Source: Adhaeribacter arboris (lineage in GTDB: Bacteria > Bacteroidota > Bacteroidia > Cytophagales > Hymenobacteraceae). Taken from it: DNA of 64,000 nt. The notes beneath the pieces were generated by a model. The model saw only the letters and a list, made by a program, of their open reading frames with translations. It searched no databases and was not told where the DNA came from. Where the stretch lies: NCBI RefSeq assembly GCF_003023845.1, contig NZ_PYFT01000001.1, forward strand, positions 3,100,001 to 3,164,000, in the 5' to 3' direction. Position numbers and translations under genes: made by a program. This document shows, in pieces, positions 17,677 to 26,729 of the stretch. How positions within the stretch are numbered: the stretch's first letter is position 1; every line of letters starts with the position of its first letter.

Positions 17677-18711
17677 TTACTCATCACCCATTAAGGCAGC
17701 GGCTACTTTTTCGGGTTCGCCTTTTACCATACTACGGATTTTGGTTTCAATTTCTTCCATTAGGCCTTCATTATCGAGTAATAAGTTCTTCACCGCATCG
17801 CGTCCCTGGCCTAACTTTTCCCCGTTATACGAGAACCAGGAACCAGATTTTTGAATAATGCTTAACTCTACGCCTAAGTCAAGGATTTCACCTACTTTAG
17901 AGATACCCTCGCCGTACATAATGTCAAACTCTACTACTTTAAACGGCGGCGCTACTTTATTTTTAACTACTTTAACTTTGGTGCGGTTACCGGTAACATT
18001 ATCGGCACCTTCTTTAATCTGACCAATCCGGCGAATATCTAAACGTACCGAAGCATAGAATTTAAGCGCGTTACCCCCAGTAGTAGTTTCAGGGTTACCG
18101 AACATAACCCCGATTTTCTCGCGCAGCTGGTTAATAAAAATACAGCAGCAACCGGTTTTGTTAATGGTACCGGTCAATTTTCGAAGGGCCTGGCTCATTA
18201 AACGGGCCTGTAAACCCATTTTGCTGTCGCCCATATCACCTTCCAGTTCGCCTTTTGGTACCAGCGCAGCCACGGAGTCAATAACAATAATATCAATAGC
18301 GCCGGAAGATATTAAATGATCGGCAATTTCTAAGGCTTGTTCCCCATTATCGGGCTGCGAGATAAGTAAGTTAGTGGTATCAATACCCAATTTCTCGGCG
18401 TAGGCGCGGTCGAAAGCATGTTCGGCGTCAATAAAAGCCGCTAAGCCACCTTTCTTTTGTGCTTCGGCAATACAATGTAAGGTTAAGGTTGTTTTACCGG
18501 ACGATTCCGGACCGTATATCTCTACAACGCGGCCCCGGGGCAGGCCCCCGATTCCTAAAGCAATATCCAGTCCAAGGGAGCCTGTGGAGATAGCCGGAAT
18601 ATCTTCTACTTTATTATCGCTCAATCTCATAACAGTACCTTTACCAAAGGTTTTGTCGAGTTTGTCCATGGTTAACTGGAGAGCTTTTAATTTTTCGTTG
18701 TTTGCACTCAT
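17677..18711 (-). CDS. recA: Recombinase RecA
   Basis: RecA forms nucleoprotein filaments on single-stranded DNA, drives homologous strand exchange and, where LexA exists, triggers its self-cleavage. The 344-residue product has Walker A GPESSGKT at 67-74, the conserved [16 protein letters not shown] block, and L2-loop sequences ([20 protein letters not shown]). The C-terminal acidic tail is short. No LexA-type operator is evident upstream. An outer-membrane protein gene diverges from it. Confidence 0.98.
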   Translation of the reverse strand: MSANNEKLKALQLTMDKLDKTFGKGTVMRLSDNKVEDIPAISTGSLGLDIALGIGGLPRGRVVEIYGPESSGKTTLTLHCIAEAQKKGGLAAFIDAEHAFDRAYAEKLGIDTTNLLISQPDNGEQALEIADHLISSGAIDIIVIDSVAALVPKGELEGDMGDSKMGLQARLMSQALRKLTGTINKTGCCCIFINQLREKIGVMFGNPETTTGGNALKFYASVRLDIRRIGQIKEGADNVTGNRTKVKVVKNKVAPPFKVVEFDIMYGEGISKVGEILDLGVELSIIQKSGSWFSYNGEKLGQGRDAVKNLLLDNEGLMEEIETKIRSMVKGEPEKVAAALMGDE

Positions 18712-18872
18712 ATTAGTGGTTTTAATAATTGCTTATTTTTAGGTGAAATTAAGATTTTTTGCGCCAACTTGCAAGCATTTCGAGGGGTATATTGCCCTGC
18801 TTTTTCGCTATTAGGAAGGTTTCATTTAAACAGATTACAGTCGCTTTTTGTGCCATTTACCTGCACTATTTT

Positions 18873-20006
18873 ATGTATAAATACCCGTTTTTTTCTTTTC
18901 TTCTCAGCTTACTGATAGTCAGCCAAGTATACGCCCAATTAGACAATTCAGCTCTTGAATACCGTTTGGCGGTAAAACCCGAATATAACCAAAACTTCCG
19001 GATTGGCCTGAATGCTTTTGGATTTACGCGTAACAACGAATATTTTAACGCTATTGCCGATGGGTATACTTTATTCGGCTATCACTTAAATCCAAAGCTG
19101 GTTTACTTTCCGGCAGAATTTGTGCGGCTGGAAGGAGGCGTTTTTCTCTGGCAAGATTTCGGTAATAACCGATTTACGCAAATACGCCCCACCTTTACTT
19201 TAAAAGTGCAAAAGAAGAATTATGCTTTGCTGTTTGGCAACCTCGAAGGAAATTTAAACCACGGCTATATTGAACCACTCTACGATTTTGAGAAAGTAAT
19301 TAATGATAACTTAGAAACCGGCGTTCAGTTTCTTTTAACCCGCGATCGCACCAAACTCGATGCTTGGATTGACTGGGAGCGCATGATTTACCCCCGCGAT
19401 CCGTTCCGGGAAGAAATTGCCGGCGGTTTAACACTGGAACATACCTTATGGCAAACCGAGAATGGCTGGCGATTGGGTTTACCCGTGCAATTTACCGCTC
19501 AGCACAAAGGTGGCCAGATTGATTCCAGCGACTTGCCTTTACTTACCGTTTTTAACGGGACTACCGGCTTTAATCTGGAGAAAAAACTGCACACTACATT
19601 CTGGCAAAGCCTTTATACCAAAAACTATTACGTGGTAAATAAAGAATTTTCGAATGTGCCGCAATTAGCGTTTGAGCAAGGCCACGGCTTGTATTTAAAC
19701 GCGGGCGTACAAACCAAGTTAGCTAACGTAATGCTCAGCTATTGGCACGGACAAGATTACGTAGCTGAAAAAGGCGGACGTTTATTTCAGTCGGCCACCA
19801 CGTCGTTTCTGCATCCTAGTTACTTGGAACCAGACCGAGAATTATTGATTCTACGTATTATAACGGATATTAAGCTGCTGGATAACTTGTTTTTATCTAT
19901 CCGTTTCGAGCCGATATACGATTTTCAGAACCCAAAATTTGAGTTTTCCAACGGCTTTTATATTCACTACAACACGGATTTATTTGTTAGTAAGGTAAAG
20001 CAATAG
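18873..20006 (+). CDS. Outer-membrane beta-barrel-like protein
   Basis: I do not recognise a named family. The 377-residue protein has a signal peptide (YPFFSFLLSLLIVSQVYAQ) and then many alternating aromatic/hydrophobic strands of 8-12 residues ending in a C-terminal FSNGFYIHYNTDLFVSKVKQ strand, as in outer-membrane barrels. The ATG at 18873 is chosen because the signal peptide starts there; an upstream extension to 18759 would place a basic, non-signal stretch in front. It diverges from recA with a 161-nt gap and stands alone. Confidence 0.7.
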   Translation: MYKYPFFSFLLSLLIVSQVYAQLDNSALEYRLAVKPEYNQNFRIGLNAFGFTRNNEYFNAIADGYTLFGYHLNPKLVYFPAEFVRLEGGVFLWQDFGNNRFTQIRPTFTLKVQKKNYALLFGNLEGNLNHGYIEPLYDFEKVINDNLETGVQFLLTRDRTKLDAWIDWERMIYPRDPFREEIAGGLTLEHTLWQTENGWRLGLPVQFTAQHKGGQIDSSDLPLLTVFNGTTGFNLEKKLHTTFWQSLYTKNYYVVNKEFSNVPQLAFEQGHGLYLNAGVQTKLANVMLSYWHGQDYVAEKGGRLFQSATTSFLHPSYLEPDRELLILRIITDIKLLDNLFLSIRFEPIYDFQNPKFEFSNGFYIHYNTDLFVSKVKQ

Positions 20007-20069
20007 ATTGTTTAAAGTTAACTTTAGTTCTTTGGAGACTTTTCAAGTTTCCAGGCAATGGTTCTGACG

Positions 20070-20213
20070 CAGTTTTAAGAGTACCCTGATTGCCTCGTGG
20101 CCGACGGGCCTCGTTTGGCTCTCTCGGGCGGTCTAAGCTATCTTTCCTCCTAACGTCGGAATCCCAACAGGCGTCGAGACTGGAACCTTAGAAGGCCCTC
20201 TATAGCCAAACTG
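20070..20213. repeat. GC-rich structured intergenic element
   Basis: Within the 372-nt gap 20007-20378 a stretch of clearly different composition appears (36 of 60 bases at 20101-20160 are G or C). It is rich in complementary pairs: CAGTTT 20070-20075 with AAACTG 20208-20213; CCGACG 20101-20106 with CGTCGG 20154-20159; TTTGGCT 20114-20120 with AGCCAAA 20204-20210; GGGCCT 20106-20111 with AGGCCC 20193-20198. There is no coding frame of note. It could be a dispersed repeat or a folded RNA; the sequence alone does not decide. Confidence 0.5.
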
Positions 20214-20378
20214 GGGTAATTTATTCTTGTTACTGTTTTGCCAAATAATAGAATAAGAATATTAACAGTTCCTTTTGTTTGATTAAGGAGGAACTCAAAG
20301 TAAACTACCCTGAATTTACGTAAGTAACGGAGGAATACATCTCTGGAAACGTGTAACCTATAACGTAAAACTTTCTAC

Positions 20379-21431
20379 TTACTCCGTAATAAACCGGTTT
20401 TCTAGGAGTTGTTCTTGCCGGAAATAGGTTATTTTAAAATCCGGGTTAAAGCGAACGCGCACGGCTGCCTTTGTTTCTTGTTTTTGATTTTTTGATTTCC
20501 GGAACGCCGATCCGTTTTCCAGGTAAGTTAGTTCGTAACTATTATTACCAATACTAACTACTGCCATAGAACCTTCCTGAATGCTGCTTTGCCCGTTTAA
20601 AAATTCCGGAAAGTGGTACGTATTTATATTTTCGTTTATGGCTGCCGGAGTAGTGTTCGTTAAAGTATAGTACCGTTCCACTTGCGGAGCAAAATAATTA
20701 GCTGCTTCAAAAGGCGCCGACTGCATATCATTGTAATAAGCATTTAACTGTTCCTGAGCCTTCCGGATAACTTCATCTTTATCGGTTAGCAATCCCGTAG
20801 GGGCAGTATTAGATGCTTCCGCAGGTGTTGTTACAACCTCATTAGCAGATTCCGGAGCAGAAGCAGTCGGCGTAGTAGCCGTACTATCGGCACCGGCCAC
20901 CGGAATTCGATCGGCGCGGTCGGTGAAAGTGGCCGTTGAATCAACAGGAGAATCTTCCTGGGTAACATCAGCGGGTATTACCTCTTCGGTGTCCGGTCCC
21001 GATTTACTGGTTAAACGTTCCGATTGGGGTTTATTAAAGAATTGATACGCCAGCAAACCCAGTAATAACAAAGCTCCTAAAACAGCCAACGAAATTAATA
21101 GCCAGTCCTTTTTAGGAACGGGTTTTACCCCCATCGGCGACTCACCTTCTTCGTCATAGGTATTTTGTTCTACAACCGGCGGGGTTGCTACGGGTGGTTC
21201 GGGAGTTTCCGGACGGGTAGGATAAATTACTTTAGTCTCAATGGGATTTACCGATTGCGGCGAAGAAGATACGACCGGCGCTACTGGTTCCGTTGCTGGC
21301 GATTCGGGAGTAGAGTTGCCAAAAATAATGCGTTTCTTAAGTGCATCGTATTCCTCCGCCGTAATGGCACCCGAGTCGAATAATGTTTTAAGTTCGTTCA
21401 GCGATCGGATCGTGGAATTTTCGTTATTCAT
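20379..21431 (-). CDS. SHOCT-domain membrane protein
   Basis: This 350-residue protein opens with a SHOCT domain (LNELKTLFDSGAITAEEYDALKKRI, residues about 10-34), a short helical motif thought to mediate oligomerisation. A low-complexity Pro/Val/Thr linker, one transmembrane helix (WLLISLAVLGALLLLGLLAY, about 110-129) and an acidic Ser/Thr/Ala-rich stretch follow. The C-terminal ~130 residues form a globular domain that resembles nuclear-transport-factor-like folds (a guess from the AQEQLNAYYNDMQ start). It is probably anchored in the inner membrane with the C-domain outside. The function is unknown. Confidence 0.75.
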   Translation of the reverse strand: MNNENSTIRSLNELKTLFDSGAITAEEYDALKKRIIFGNSTPESPATEPVAPVVSSSPQSVNPIETKVIYPTRPETPEPPVATPPVVEQNTYDEEGESPMGVKPVPKKDWLLISLAVLGALLLLGLLAYQFFNKPQSERLTSKSGPDTEEVIPADVTQEDSPVDSTATFTDRADRIPVAGADSTATTPTASAPESANEVVTTPAEASNTAPTGLLTDKDEVIRKAQEQLNAYYNDMQSAPFEAANYFAPQVERYYTLTNTTPAAINENINTYHFPEFLNGQSSIQEGSMAVVSIGNNSYELTYLENGSAFRKSKNQKQETKAAVRVRFNPDFKITYFRQEQLLENRFITE

Positions 21432-21513
21432 GTTTTTTAAATTTCCGTTCGTATAATAGCTTTTACGAGTAATAATCTTTTTTCAGATACACAATCGATC
21501 TAAAAACGATTCT

Positions 21514-21756
21514 TTATTCTGCCCGCTCTTGGGCGGCCATTAAGTTTTGGTGCATCTGCTGAAACAAGCCTACGGCTTCGTTTATAAAAGTTTCATCGAG
21601 AATTTGCTTCAAGCCTTCATCGCCCAGCACATCCATCTCGCTTATTTTATAAGTTTGTTCATAGGGCCCTCTTTCCAGTTTAATAAGGTATTTCCCGTTC
21701 CAGGAAAAAACAGTTATTTTAAATGAGGCATGAGGTATTTCAGCAACTACGCGCAT
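21514..21756 (-). CDS. Small conserved-looking hypothetical protein, 80 aa
   Basis: I do not recognise it by name. The protein is soluble, with an N-terminal beta region (FKITVFSWNGKYLIKLERG) and a C-terminal helix (EAVGLFQQMHQNLMAAQ). Codon use and the ordered pattern support a real gene. It lies between the SHOCT gene and another unknown, all on the minus strand, possibly one transcript. Confidence 0.65.
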   Translation of the reverse strand: MRVVAEIPHASFKITVFSWNGKYLIKLERGPYEQTYKISEMDVLGDEGLKQILDETFINEAVGLFQQMHQNLMAAQERAE

Positions 21757-21881
21757 TTTAATAAGTATTAAGTTTTAGGTTATACGTGGTACGTTTACAA
21801 AGCTTGTACTAATTACCGGAACTATCTGCTACTATTTTTATTTACTCAATATTTCTCAAACGTAAAATCTACTACCTTCCG

Positions 21882-22442
21882 CTACCAGAACTGTTCGATG
21901 GTTTTTAGTCGGTGATTTTCGTTGATTTTGTAGGTTCGGCTACGGCTGGTATGCGTTAACAATTGCCCAGCCACGAAAGCGCCCAACGTGTATTTTAAAA
22001 AAGTTAACGTGTTATCGCCCGGCTCTTTATCTAACAGGTAATTCCCCCCTCCCACTACCGAGAAAAATAAACCGCCATTTTTCAGAAGACGGCCTAAAAA
22101 CTGAACCCCGGAAGAAACCGTACTGGTACTTGCCATTCGTATCTTCCGAATATCCCGCAACGGAATTTCCGCATCCCACATAACTATAGAATACTTTTTA
22201 ATGTTGGTAATTTGCCCCGAATAACGCTGTTTTTCCCCGGTTAACTTAAAATTAATTTTATTACCCGTGTAAAAACGGATGCGGCTTACTTTGCCTGGTT
22301 TATCTAATACCAAATAATACTTTACCTCGGCGGAAGTCGTTTTCTCCGGTGATAAAACCTGGGTAGAATCAGCAGTTTGGCTAAAGCAAATTGTATTGCC
22401 AAAAAATAACCCAATGGCGAGTAACCCTAAAACTTTAGCCAT
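21882..22442 (-). CDS. Exported hypothetical protein, 186 aa
   Basis: A signal peptide is visible (VLGLLAIGLFFGNTICFSQ). The mature part has a beta-rich segment with KISRIRFYTG-like strands and the phrase EIPLRDIRKIRMAS, followed by a hydrophobic glycine-rich helix pair near residues 125-160. The product is probably periplasmic or outer-membrane-associated. No family is recognised. Confidence 0.65.
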   Translation of the reverse strand: MAKVLGLLAIGLFFGNTICFSQTADSTQVLSPEKTTSAEVKYYLVLDKPGKVSRIRFYTGNKINFKLTGEKQRYSGQITNIKKYSIVMWDAEIPLRDIRKIRMASTSTVSSGVQFLGRLLKNGGLFFSVVGGGNYLLDKEPGDNTLTFLKYTLGAFVAGQLLTHTSRSRTYKINENHRLKTIEQFW

Positions 22443-22519
22443 AATTCGTATAATTAGAAAGTTCTTTTAATTGGTTAGCATAACCAGAATGGAAACAGTA
22501 GCAATCTTAATTTTTAATT

Positions 22520-24325
22520 TTATTCCATTTGAATGCCCATTTGCTGCATTAATTTACTGGCATTAAAGCTATTACAAACCCCAGGATGCAACTTATAATC
22601 GAATAAAATTTTATCTTCCTCAATGGTGCTGTTAAACGAATAATTTTGAATATAATCGGGATTTTCTTCTTCCATATTTCCCAACTCTAAATCGTGGGTG
22701 GAAACTAAACCCGAAGCATTTTGCTGATGCAATTGGCGGATTAAAGCTTGCGCTCCCAAGTGTCGGTCGCGGGAATTGGTTCCTTTTAAAATCTCATCCA
22801 GAAAATAATAAATAGCCGTGCCGGTAGCCGTTAAATCAATCAGCATTTTTAAACGTTTTAGTTCGGCGTAAAACGAGGAAGTACTTTCGGCCAGGTTATC
22901 TTCGGTACGCATAGCGGTATACACCTGGGCCGGAAACGCGCGGAAACGCCGGGCACAAACCGCTGATCCGGCAAAGGCTAGTACCAAATTAATGGCTACC
23001 GTTCGCAGGAATGTACTTTTACCCGACATGTTAGAACCCGTAATAATCAAGGTTTGTCCTGGTCCCGCCATAGATAAATTATTAGTAACGCGGTTAACTA
23101 CAAAAATAAGCGGATGCCCCAACTCTTCGGCTTGCACCTCAAATGCTTGCGGACTTAACTCAGGCAGTGTATACGAAGGGTTTGCGTATTGAAATGCCGC
23201 CAAGCTCGCCAGGGTTTCGGTTTCCGCCACTACTTGTAAAACGGGTTCCAGGTTAGTAGCCATGGTTTTTTTCCATTTTTCCAGCCGGTACATCCAGAAA
23301 TAATCCCACATTAAGGTACTGTTCAGCAGCAGATTCATGTACACATTTAAACGGGCCGAAATGTATTCAATAATAGAAGCTAACTCGTTAAAATATTCCG
23401 AGGCCGTTTTTTGTTTAATGCGCAGTTGTTGTTGCAGTTCCACTAATTTTTTAGCTTGAAACGAATGCGTTTCGATGTGCGTGAGCAGGACAGTATAACT
23501 TTTGAGTATTTCGTACATGCCGCTGCTTTGCTCGTAGTATTGTTCCCGGAAAAGGGCATAACGAATATTTAATACATACTGGACCAACATTAACCCAATC
23601 ACGAAATAACCACTTATCTCATCCAGCCACCAGGCTATAACTGTTCCGAAGGTTAAGGCAGGTAAAACAAAAATTAAGATTTTCAGCCAGAGTTTATTGC
23701 GGTAAAAATCCGGGGCGTGTAACCATTCGAAGAAAGACGAAGAATCCTGCCGGTCTTGTTTGTAATGCATGGCTTTAGCCTGTAGCTCTTGCCGCCAGGA
23801 GAGTTGAGGAGCTAATTCGGCTACGGCCGCTTGCCGTTCCAGAATTACCTCTGCCTTAGCGGGAGTTTGTAACCAGTTAGCCAGTTTATCTTTACCAATA
23901 AAAGTTACGGCCCGGATTAATAACTGAAACAAAGAATGCTTCCCAAAAATATCTAAATCGGAGGTGTATAAATGTTGCGGATTAGCGTAACGTTCGCCGG
24001 CATCAAAAGCTAATAATTTACCTTGCAACCGATCCGTTTCTTCGTTATTAATCCGTTTTAAAAAACTATGATGGTGCTGGGTATACCGGAGCCGCTGGTG
24101 CCAGCGCATTACTACTATAAATACAATGTAAAATAAAAGTAAACTTACCCAGGCCGCAGAATTTAAATCTTGCCGGAACAAATAAATAACAGTACTTACT
24201 CCCGCAATAAATAATGTTAGCCGCAACCAACCAACCTGGCTGCATTTGTTTTTATAAAGCAGTTCTTGTTTTCTATTTTCTTCGGCTAAATTTTTAAAAA
24301 TTTCGGGCGGTAATGGCTGTATCAT
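22520..24325 (-). CDS. Membrane-anchored MutS-family ATPase
   Basis: This ~601-residue protein carries a C-terminal MutS domain V ATPase: Walker A GSNMSGKST near residue 430-440, Walker B YYFLDEILKGTNSRDR, and the STHDLELG signature. It lacks the MutS mismatch-recognition domains. Two hydrophobic pairs precede the ATPase (around residues 35-75 and 215-265), so it looks membrane-bound, as in the Bacteroidota MutS-like family of unknown role. The ATG at 24325 is preferred: a -7 box (TTACTTTG, minus strand 24353-24346) overlaps the in-frame GTG at 24346, ruling that out as start. Confidence 0.85.
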   Translation of the reverse strand: MIQPLPPEIFKNLAEENRKQELLYKNKCSQVGWLRLTLFIAGVSTVIYLFRQDLNSAAWVSLLLFYIVFIVVMRWHQRLRYTQHHHSFLKRINNEETDRLQGKLLAFDAGERYANPQHLYTSDLDIFGKHSLFQLLIRAVTFIGKDKLANWLQTPAKAEVILERQAAVAELAPQLSWRQELQAKAMHYKQDRQDSSSFFEWLHAPDFYRNKLWLKILIFVLPALTFGTVIAWWLDEISGYFVIGLMLVQYVLNIRYALFREQYYEQSSGMYEILKSYTVLLTHIETHSFQAKKLVELQQQLRIKQKTASEYFNELASIIEYISARLNVYMNLLLNSTLMWDYFWMYRLEKWKKTMATNLEPVLQVVAETETLASLAAFQYANPSYTLPELSPQAFEVQAEELGHPLIFVVNRVTNNLSMAGPGQTLIITGSNMSGKSTFLRTVAINLVLAFAGSAVCARRFRAFPAQVYTAMRTEDNLAESTSSFYAELKRLKMLIDLTATGTAIYYFLDEILKGTNSRDRHLGAQALIRQLHQQNASGLVSTHDLELGNMEEENPDYIQNYSFNSTIEEDKILFDYKLHPGVCNSFNASKLMQQMGIQME

Positions 24326-24346
24326 TCCGGAGATTGTTTTGCGCAC

Positions 24347-24662
24347 AAAGTAACAACACTTTCGCGAAAGAAACCGAGCAACAAGGGAAAGTTCTTCCGG
24401 GTAAATACTTTCGTAGAATTGTTTTTATTAAGCCTTGATTAACAGGTTGTAATTAGAAACATTATTTTAGAAAATTTAAGGCTAATTTCTCGTTGCTCTA
24501 AAGTTTAACTTATAGATTCCAGATGCTCTTCCTCGGTTGCCTCTATTTTAAACTTTTTAGCCCATCATTAATTAAAATTACTGGCAAAACACAGAGGCAA
24601 ATTCTTTTGTAATCTAATTGTAGCTTATATTTACTTATTCAAACCCGCTACATTAATTAATT
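24347..24662. other. Divergent intergenic region, MutS-like gene / dinB
   Basis: This 316-nt AT-rich gap holds the MutS-like promoter at its left edge (CAAAGTAA at 24346-24353). No clear -7 box, LexA-type palindrome or gene is seen for dinB. Confidence 0.5.
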
Positions 24663-25742
24663 TTGAGTTCTGCTATCCGGAAAATTATTCATATTGATAT
24701 GGATGCATTTTTTGCGTCGGTGGAGCAGCGCGACCACCCGGAATTACGCGGAAAACCCGTGGCCGTGGGAGGCTCCCGGGCGCGCGGGGTGGTAGCGGCA
24801 GCCAGTTACGAAGCCCGCAAATTTGGGGTACATTCGGCTTTAGCTTCGCGCATAGCGGCTCAGAAATGCCCGCAATTAATTTTTATAAAGCCCCGGTTTG
24901 ACGTATACAGCGCCGTATCACGTCAGATTCGCGAGATTTTTTACCGTTATACCGACTTGGTAGAACCTCTTTCCCTCGACGAAGCCTACCTTGATGTAAC
25001 GGAAAACAAAATAGGTATGCCTTCAGCCACTATTATCGCGAAAGAAATAAAGGCTACCATTCTGGCGGAAACAGGTCTTACGGCTTCAGCTGGAGTATCT
25101 TTCAATAAGTTTCTGGCTAAAATTGCCTCCGACCTGAACAAACCAAACGGTTTTACCCTTGTTACGCCCGATAAAGCTGATGCTTTAGTAGCCAGTTTAT
25201 CCATTGATAAATTTCACGGTATTGGCAAAGTAACGGCCGCTAAAATGCAGCAATTGGGCATCAACACCGGTGCCGATTTACGGGAACGCTCCGAAGAAGA
25301 ATTGGTCCGGCATTTCGGCAAAACCGGTCTTTATTATTATCGCATTGCCCGCGTGCAAGACGACCGGCCCGTACAACCGCATCGCATTCGTAAATCCATT
25401 GGGGCCGAGCGCACTTTCGACGTAGATTTAGTGGAAGAAGAAGATTTACTGGAGCGATTACATTTTCTGGCGCAGGAAGTAGCCCAAGACATGGCTCGCT
25501 TGCAAACTTCGGCTAAAACCGTAACTGTAAAGCTAAAGTATTTCGATTTTACCCTCCAAACTCGCAGTAAAACCCTACTTAATTACCTAAACTCCGCCGA
25601 CGCATTATTTACAATTTCCCGCGAATTGCTCCGTACTCCAGCCCTGCCGCTGTTTCCGGTGCGGTTACTAGGCATCTCGGTTTCAAATTTACTTTATCCG
25701 CAGGATCAGCCTGCCTCCCATCAGCTTACTTTTGATTTCTGA
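24663..25742 (+). CDS. dinB: DNA polymerase IV (Y family)
   Basis: This low-fidelity translesion polymerase has all catalytic blocks: HIDMDAFFASVE at residues 10-21, the SLDEAYLDV acidic pair at Asp106-Glu107, and SAGVSFNKFLAKIASDLNKP. The thumb and little-finger domains are complete, and a probable sliding-clamp-binding peptide QLTFDF ends the protein. At 359 residues it is of normal length. The start must be the TTG at 24663: an in-frame stop lies 9 nt upstream and the first ATG would remove catalytic Asp12. Confidence 0.96.
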   Translation: MSSAIRKIIHIDMDAFFASVEQRDHPELRGKPVAVGGSRARGVVAAASYEARKFGVHSALASRIAAQKCPQLIFIKPRFDVYSAVSRQIREIFYRYTDLVEPLSLDEAYLDVTENKIGMPSATIIAKEIKATILAETGLTASAGVSFNKFLAKIASDLNKPNGFTLVTPDKADALVASLSIDKFHGIGKVTAAKMQQLGINTGADLRERSEEELVRHFGKTGLYYYRIARVQDDRPVQPHRIRKSIGAERTFDVDLVEEEDLLERLHFLAQEVAQDMARLQTSAKTVTVKLKYFDFTLQTRSKTLLNYLNSADALFTISRELLRTPALPLFPVRLLGISVSNLLYPQDQPASHQLTFDF

Positions 25743-25744
25743 AT

Positions 25745-25948
25745 CGCGGATTTTTGCGGATTACTCGGATTTCGCAGATTATATTTTGAAATAGTTTTAT
25801 GATAAAAGAATGGCTTTTAAAAGAGAAAGGTTAACAGCTTGAATTATCCTTTTTCTTACCCAATTTTCTATTTCTTCACCTTATTTTTCTAAAAAGATAG
25901 TTTATAATTTTATATGATAAAAAATTCGCGTAATCCGTTTAATCCGCG
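25745..25948. repeat. MITE-like inverted-repeat element between dinB and ispD
   Basis: The left arm (from CGCGGATT at 25745 to about 25773) and the reverse complement of the right arm (25921-25948) share CGCGGATT, CGGATTAC and CG-x-ATTT in the same order with few differences. The element fills the whole gap between two convergent stop codons. No ORF is inside. Confidence 0.55.
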
Positions 25949-25951
25949 CTT

Positions 25952-26634
25952 CTAGTTGCCTAACCGCAAAAAACTTTCGGCCCATAATAAATCTTCGGGG
26001 GTAGTAATTTTCAGGTTTTCGTAAGCTCCGGGTACCAGATAAATCTTTTCGCCTAACCGTTCTACTACCGAGGCATCATCGGTGAAAGAGGATTCTTCTG
26101 GTAACTGGTAAGCTTGGCGGAGCAAAGAAAGTTGGAAACATTGGGGTGTTTGCACGAGCCGGTACTGATTGCGGTCGAGTGCTTCACTGCCATTTTCACT
26201 TACTATCCGGATAGATTCTTTTAAAGGCACGGCCACTACCGCATTTCCTTTTTTGGTGGCTACCGCAAAGGCTTCCCGGATAATGGAAACCGGAGCAAAC
26301 GGACGAACGCCATCGTGAACGGCGACTACCCCTCCCCCGAAATAACGGCTAAACCATTCTTAACGGAAGCAAACCGGGAATTTCCACCCGTTACTACCTG
26401 GTGCGGTAAGAAAAAAGCGTGTTCGGCGCAAAGTTGCTGCCAGAGCAAAATCTGCTCGGTCGGTAACACCAAAATCAACCTTATCTGTGCATTATAGGCA
26501 AAAAACCTTTTAATGGTGTGCATTAAAATGGGTTGTCCACCGATAGAAATAAACTGTTTAGGCACTTGACTTTGCATGCGGGTGCCCGAGCCGCCGGCCA
26601 CCAGAATAGCGTATTCAGAAGTTATACCTGACAT
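25952..26634 (-). pseudogene. ispD: IspD, 2-C-methyl-D-erythritol 4-phosphate cytidylyltransferase, frameshifted
   Basis: IspD makes CDP-methylerythritol in the MEP isoprenoid pathway, normally essential. The N-terminal part has the nucleotide-binding motif AILVAGGSGTRM and PKQFISIGGQPILMHT; after the break come HDGVRPF-type sequence, then RNQYRLVQTPQCFQ and SFTDDASVVE. The frame breaks at the G-rich tract (C4-T-C5 on the plus strand, 26329-26338). Adding one G restores a continuous protein of about 227 residues, the usual length. Because the gene is essential in MEP-pathway organisms, a consensus error is more likely than a true null. The ATG at 26634 is preferred over an upstream TTG. Confidence 0.88.
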
Positions 26635-26650
26635 AATGCAAATATAAACA

Positions 26651-26687
26651 AACAAAAAACCCGCCGGTACTAAATGTCCAGCGGGTT
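26651..26687 (-). terminator. queA terminator
   Basis: On the minus strand AACCCGC and GCGGGTT (26687-26681 with 26664-26658) form a stem that runs into six U residues. It lies between the queA stop and the ispD start. Confidence 0.8.
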
Positions 26688-26729
26688 AAACTTTTAGAAT
26701 CTGTTTGTTAGTATCTAACTACTAACGCA

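Noticed and set aside
18759-18872. Upstream extension of the outer-membrane protein gene
   Set aside because: The extension is basic and cysteine-containing and precedes a clear signal peptide at 18873.
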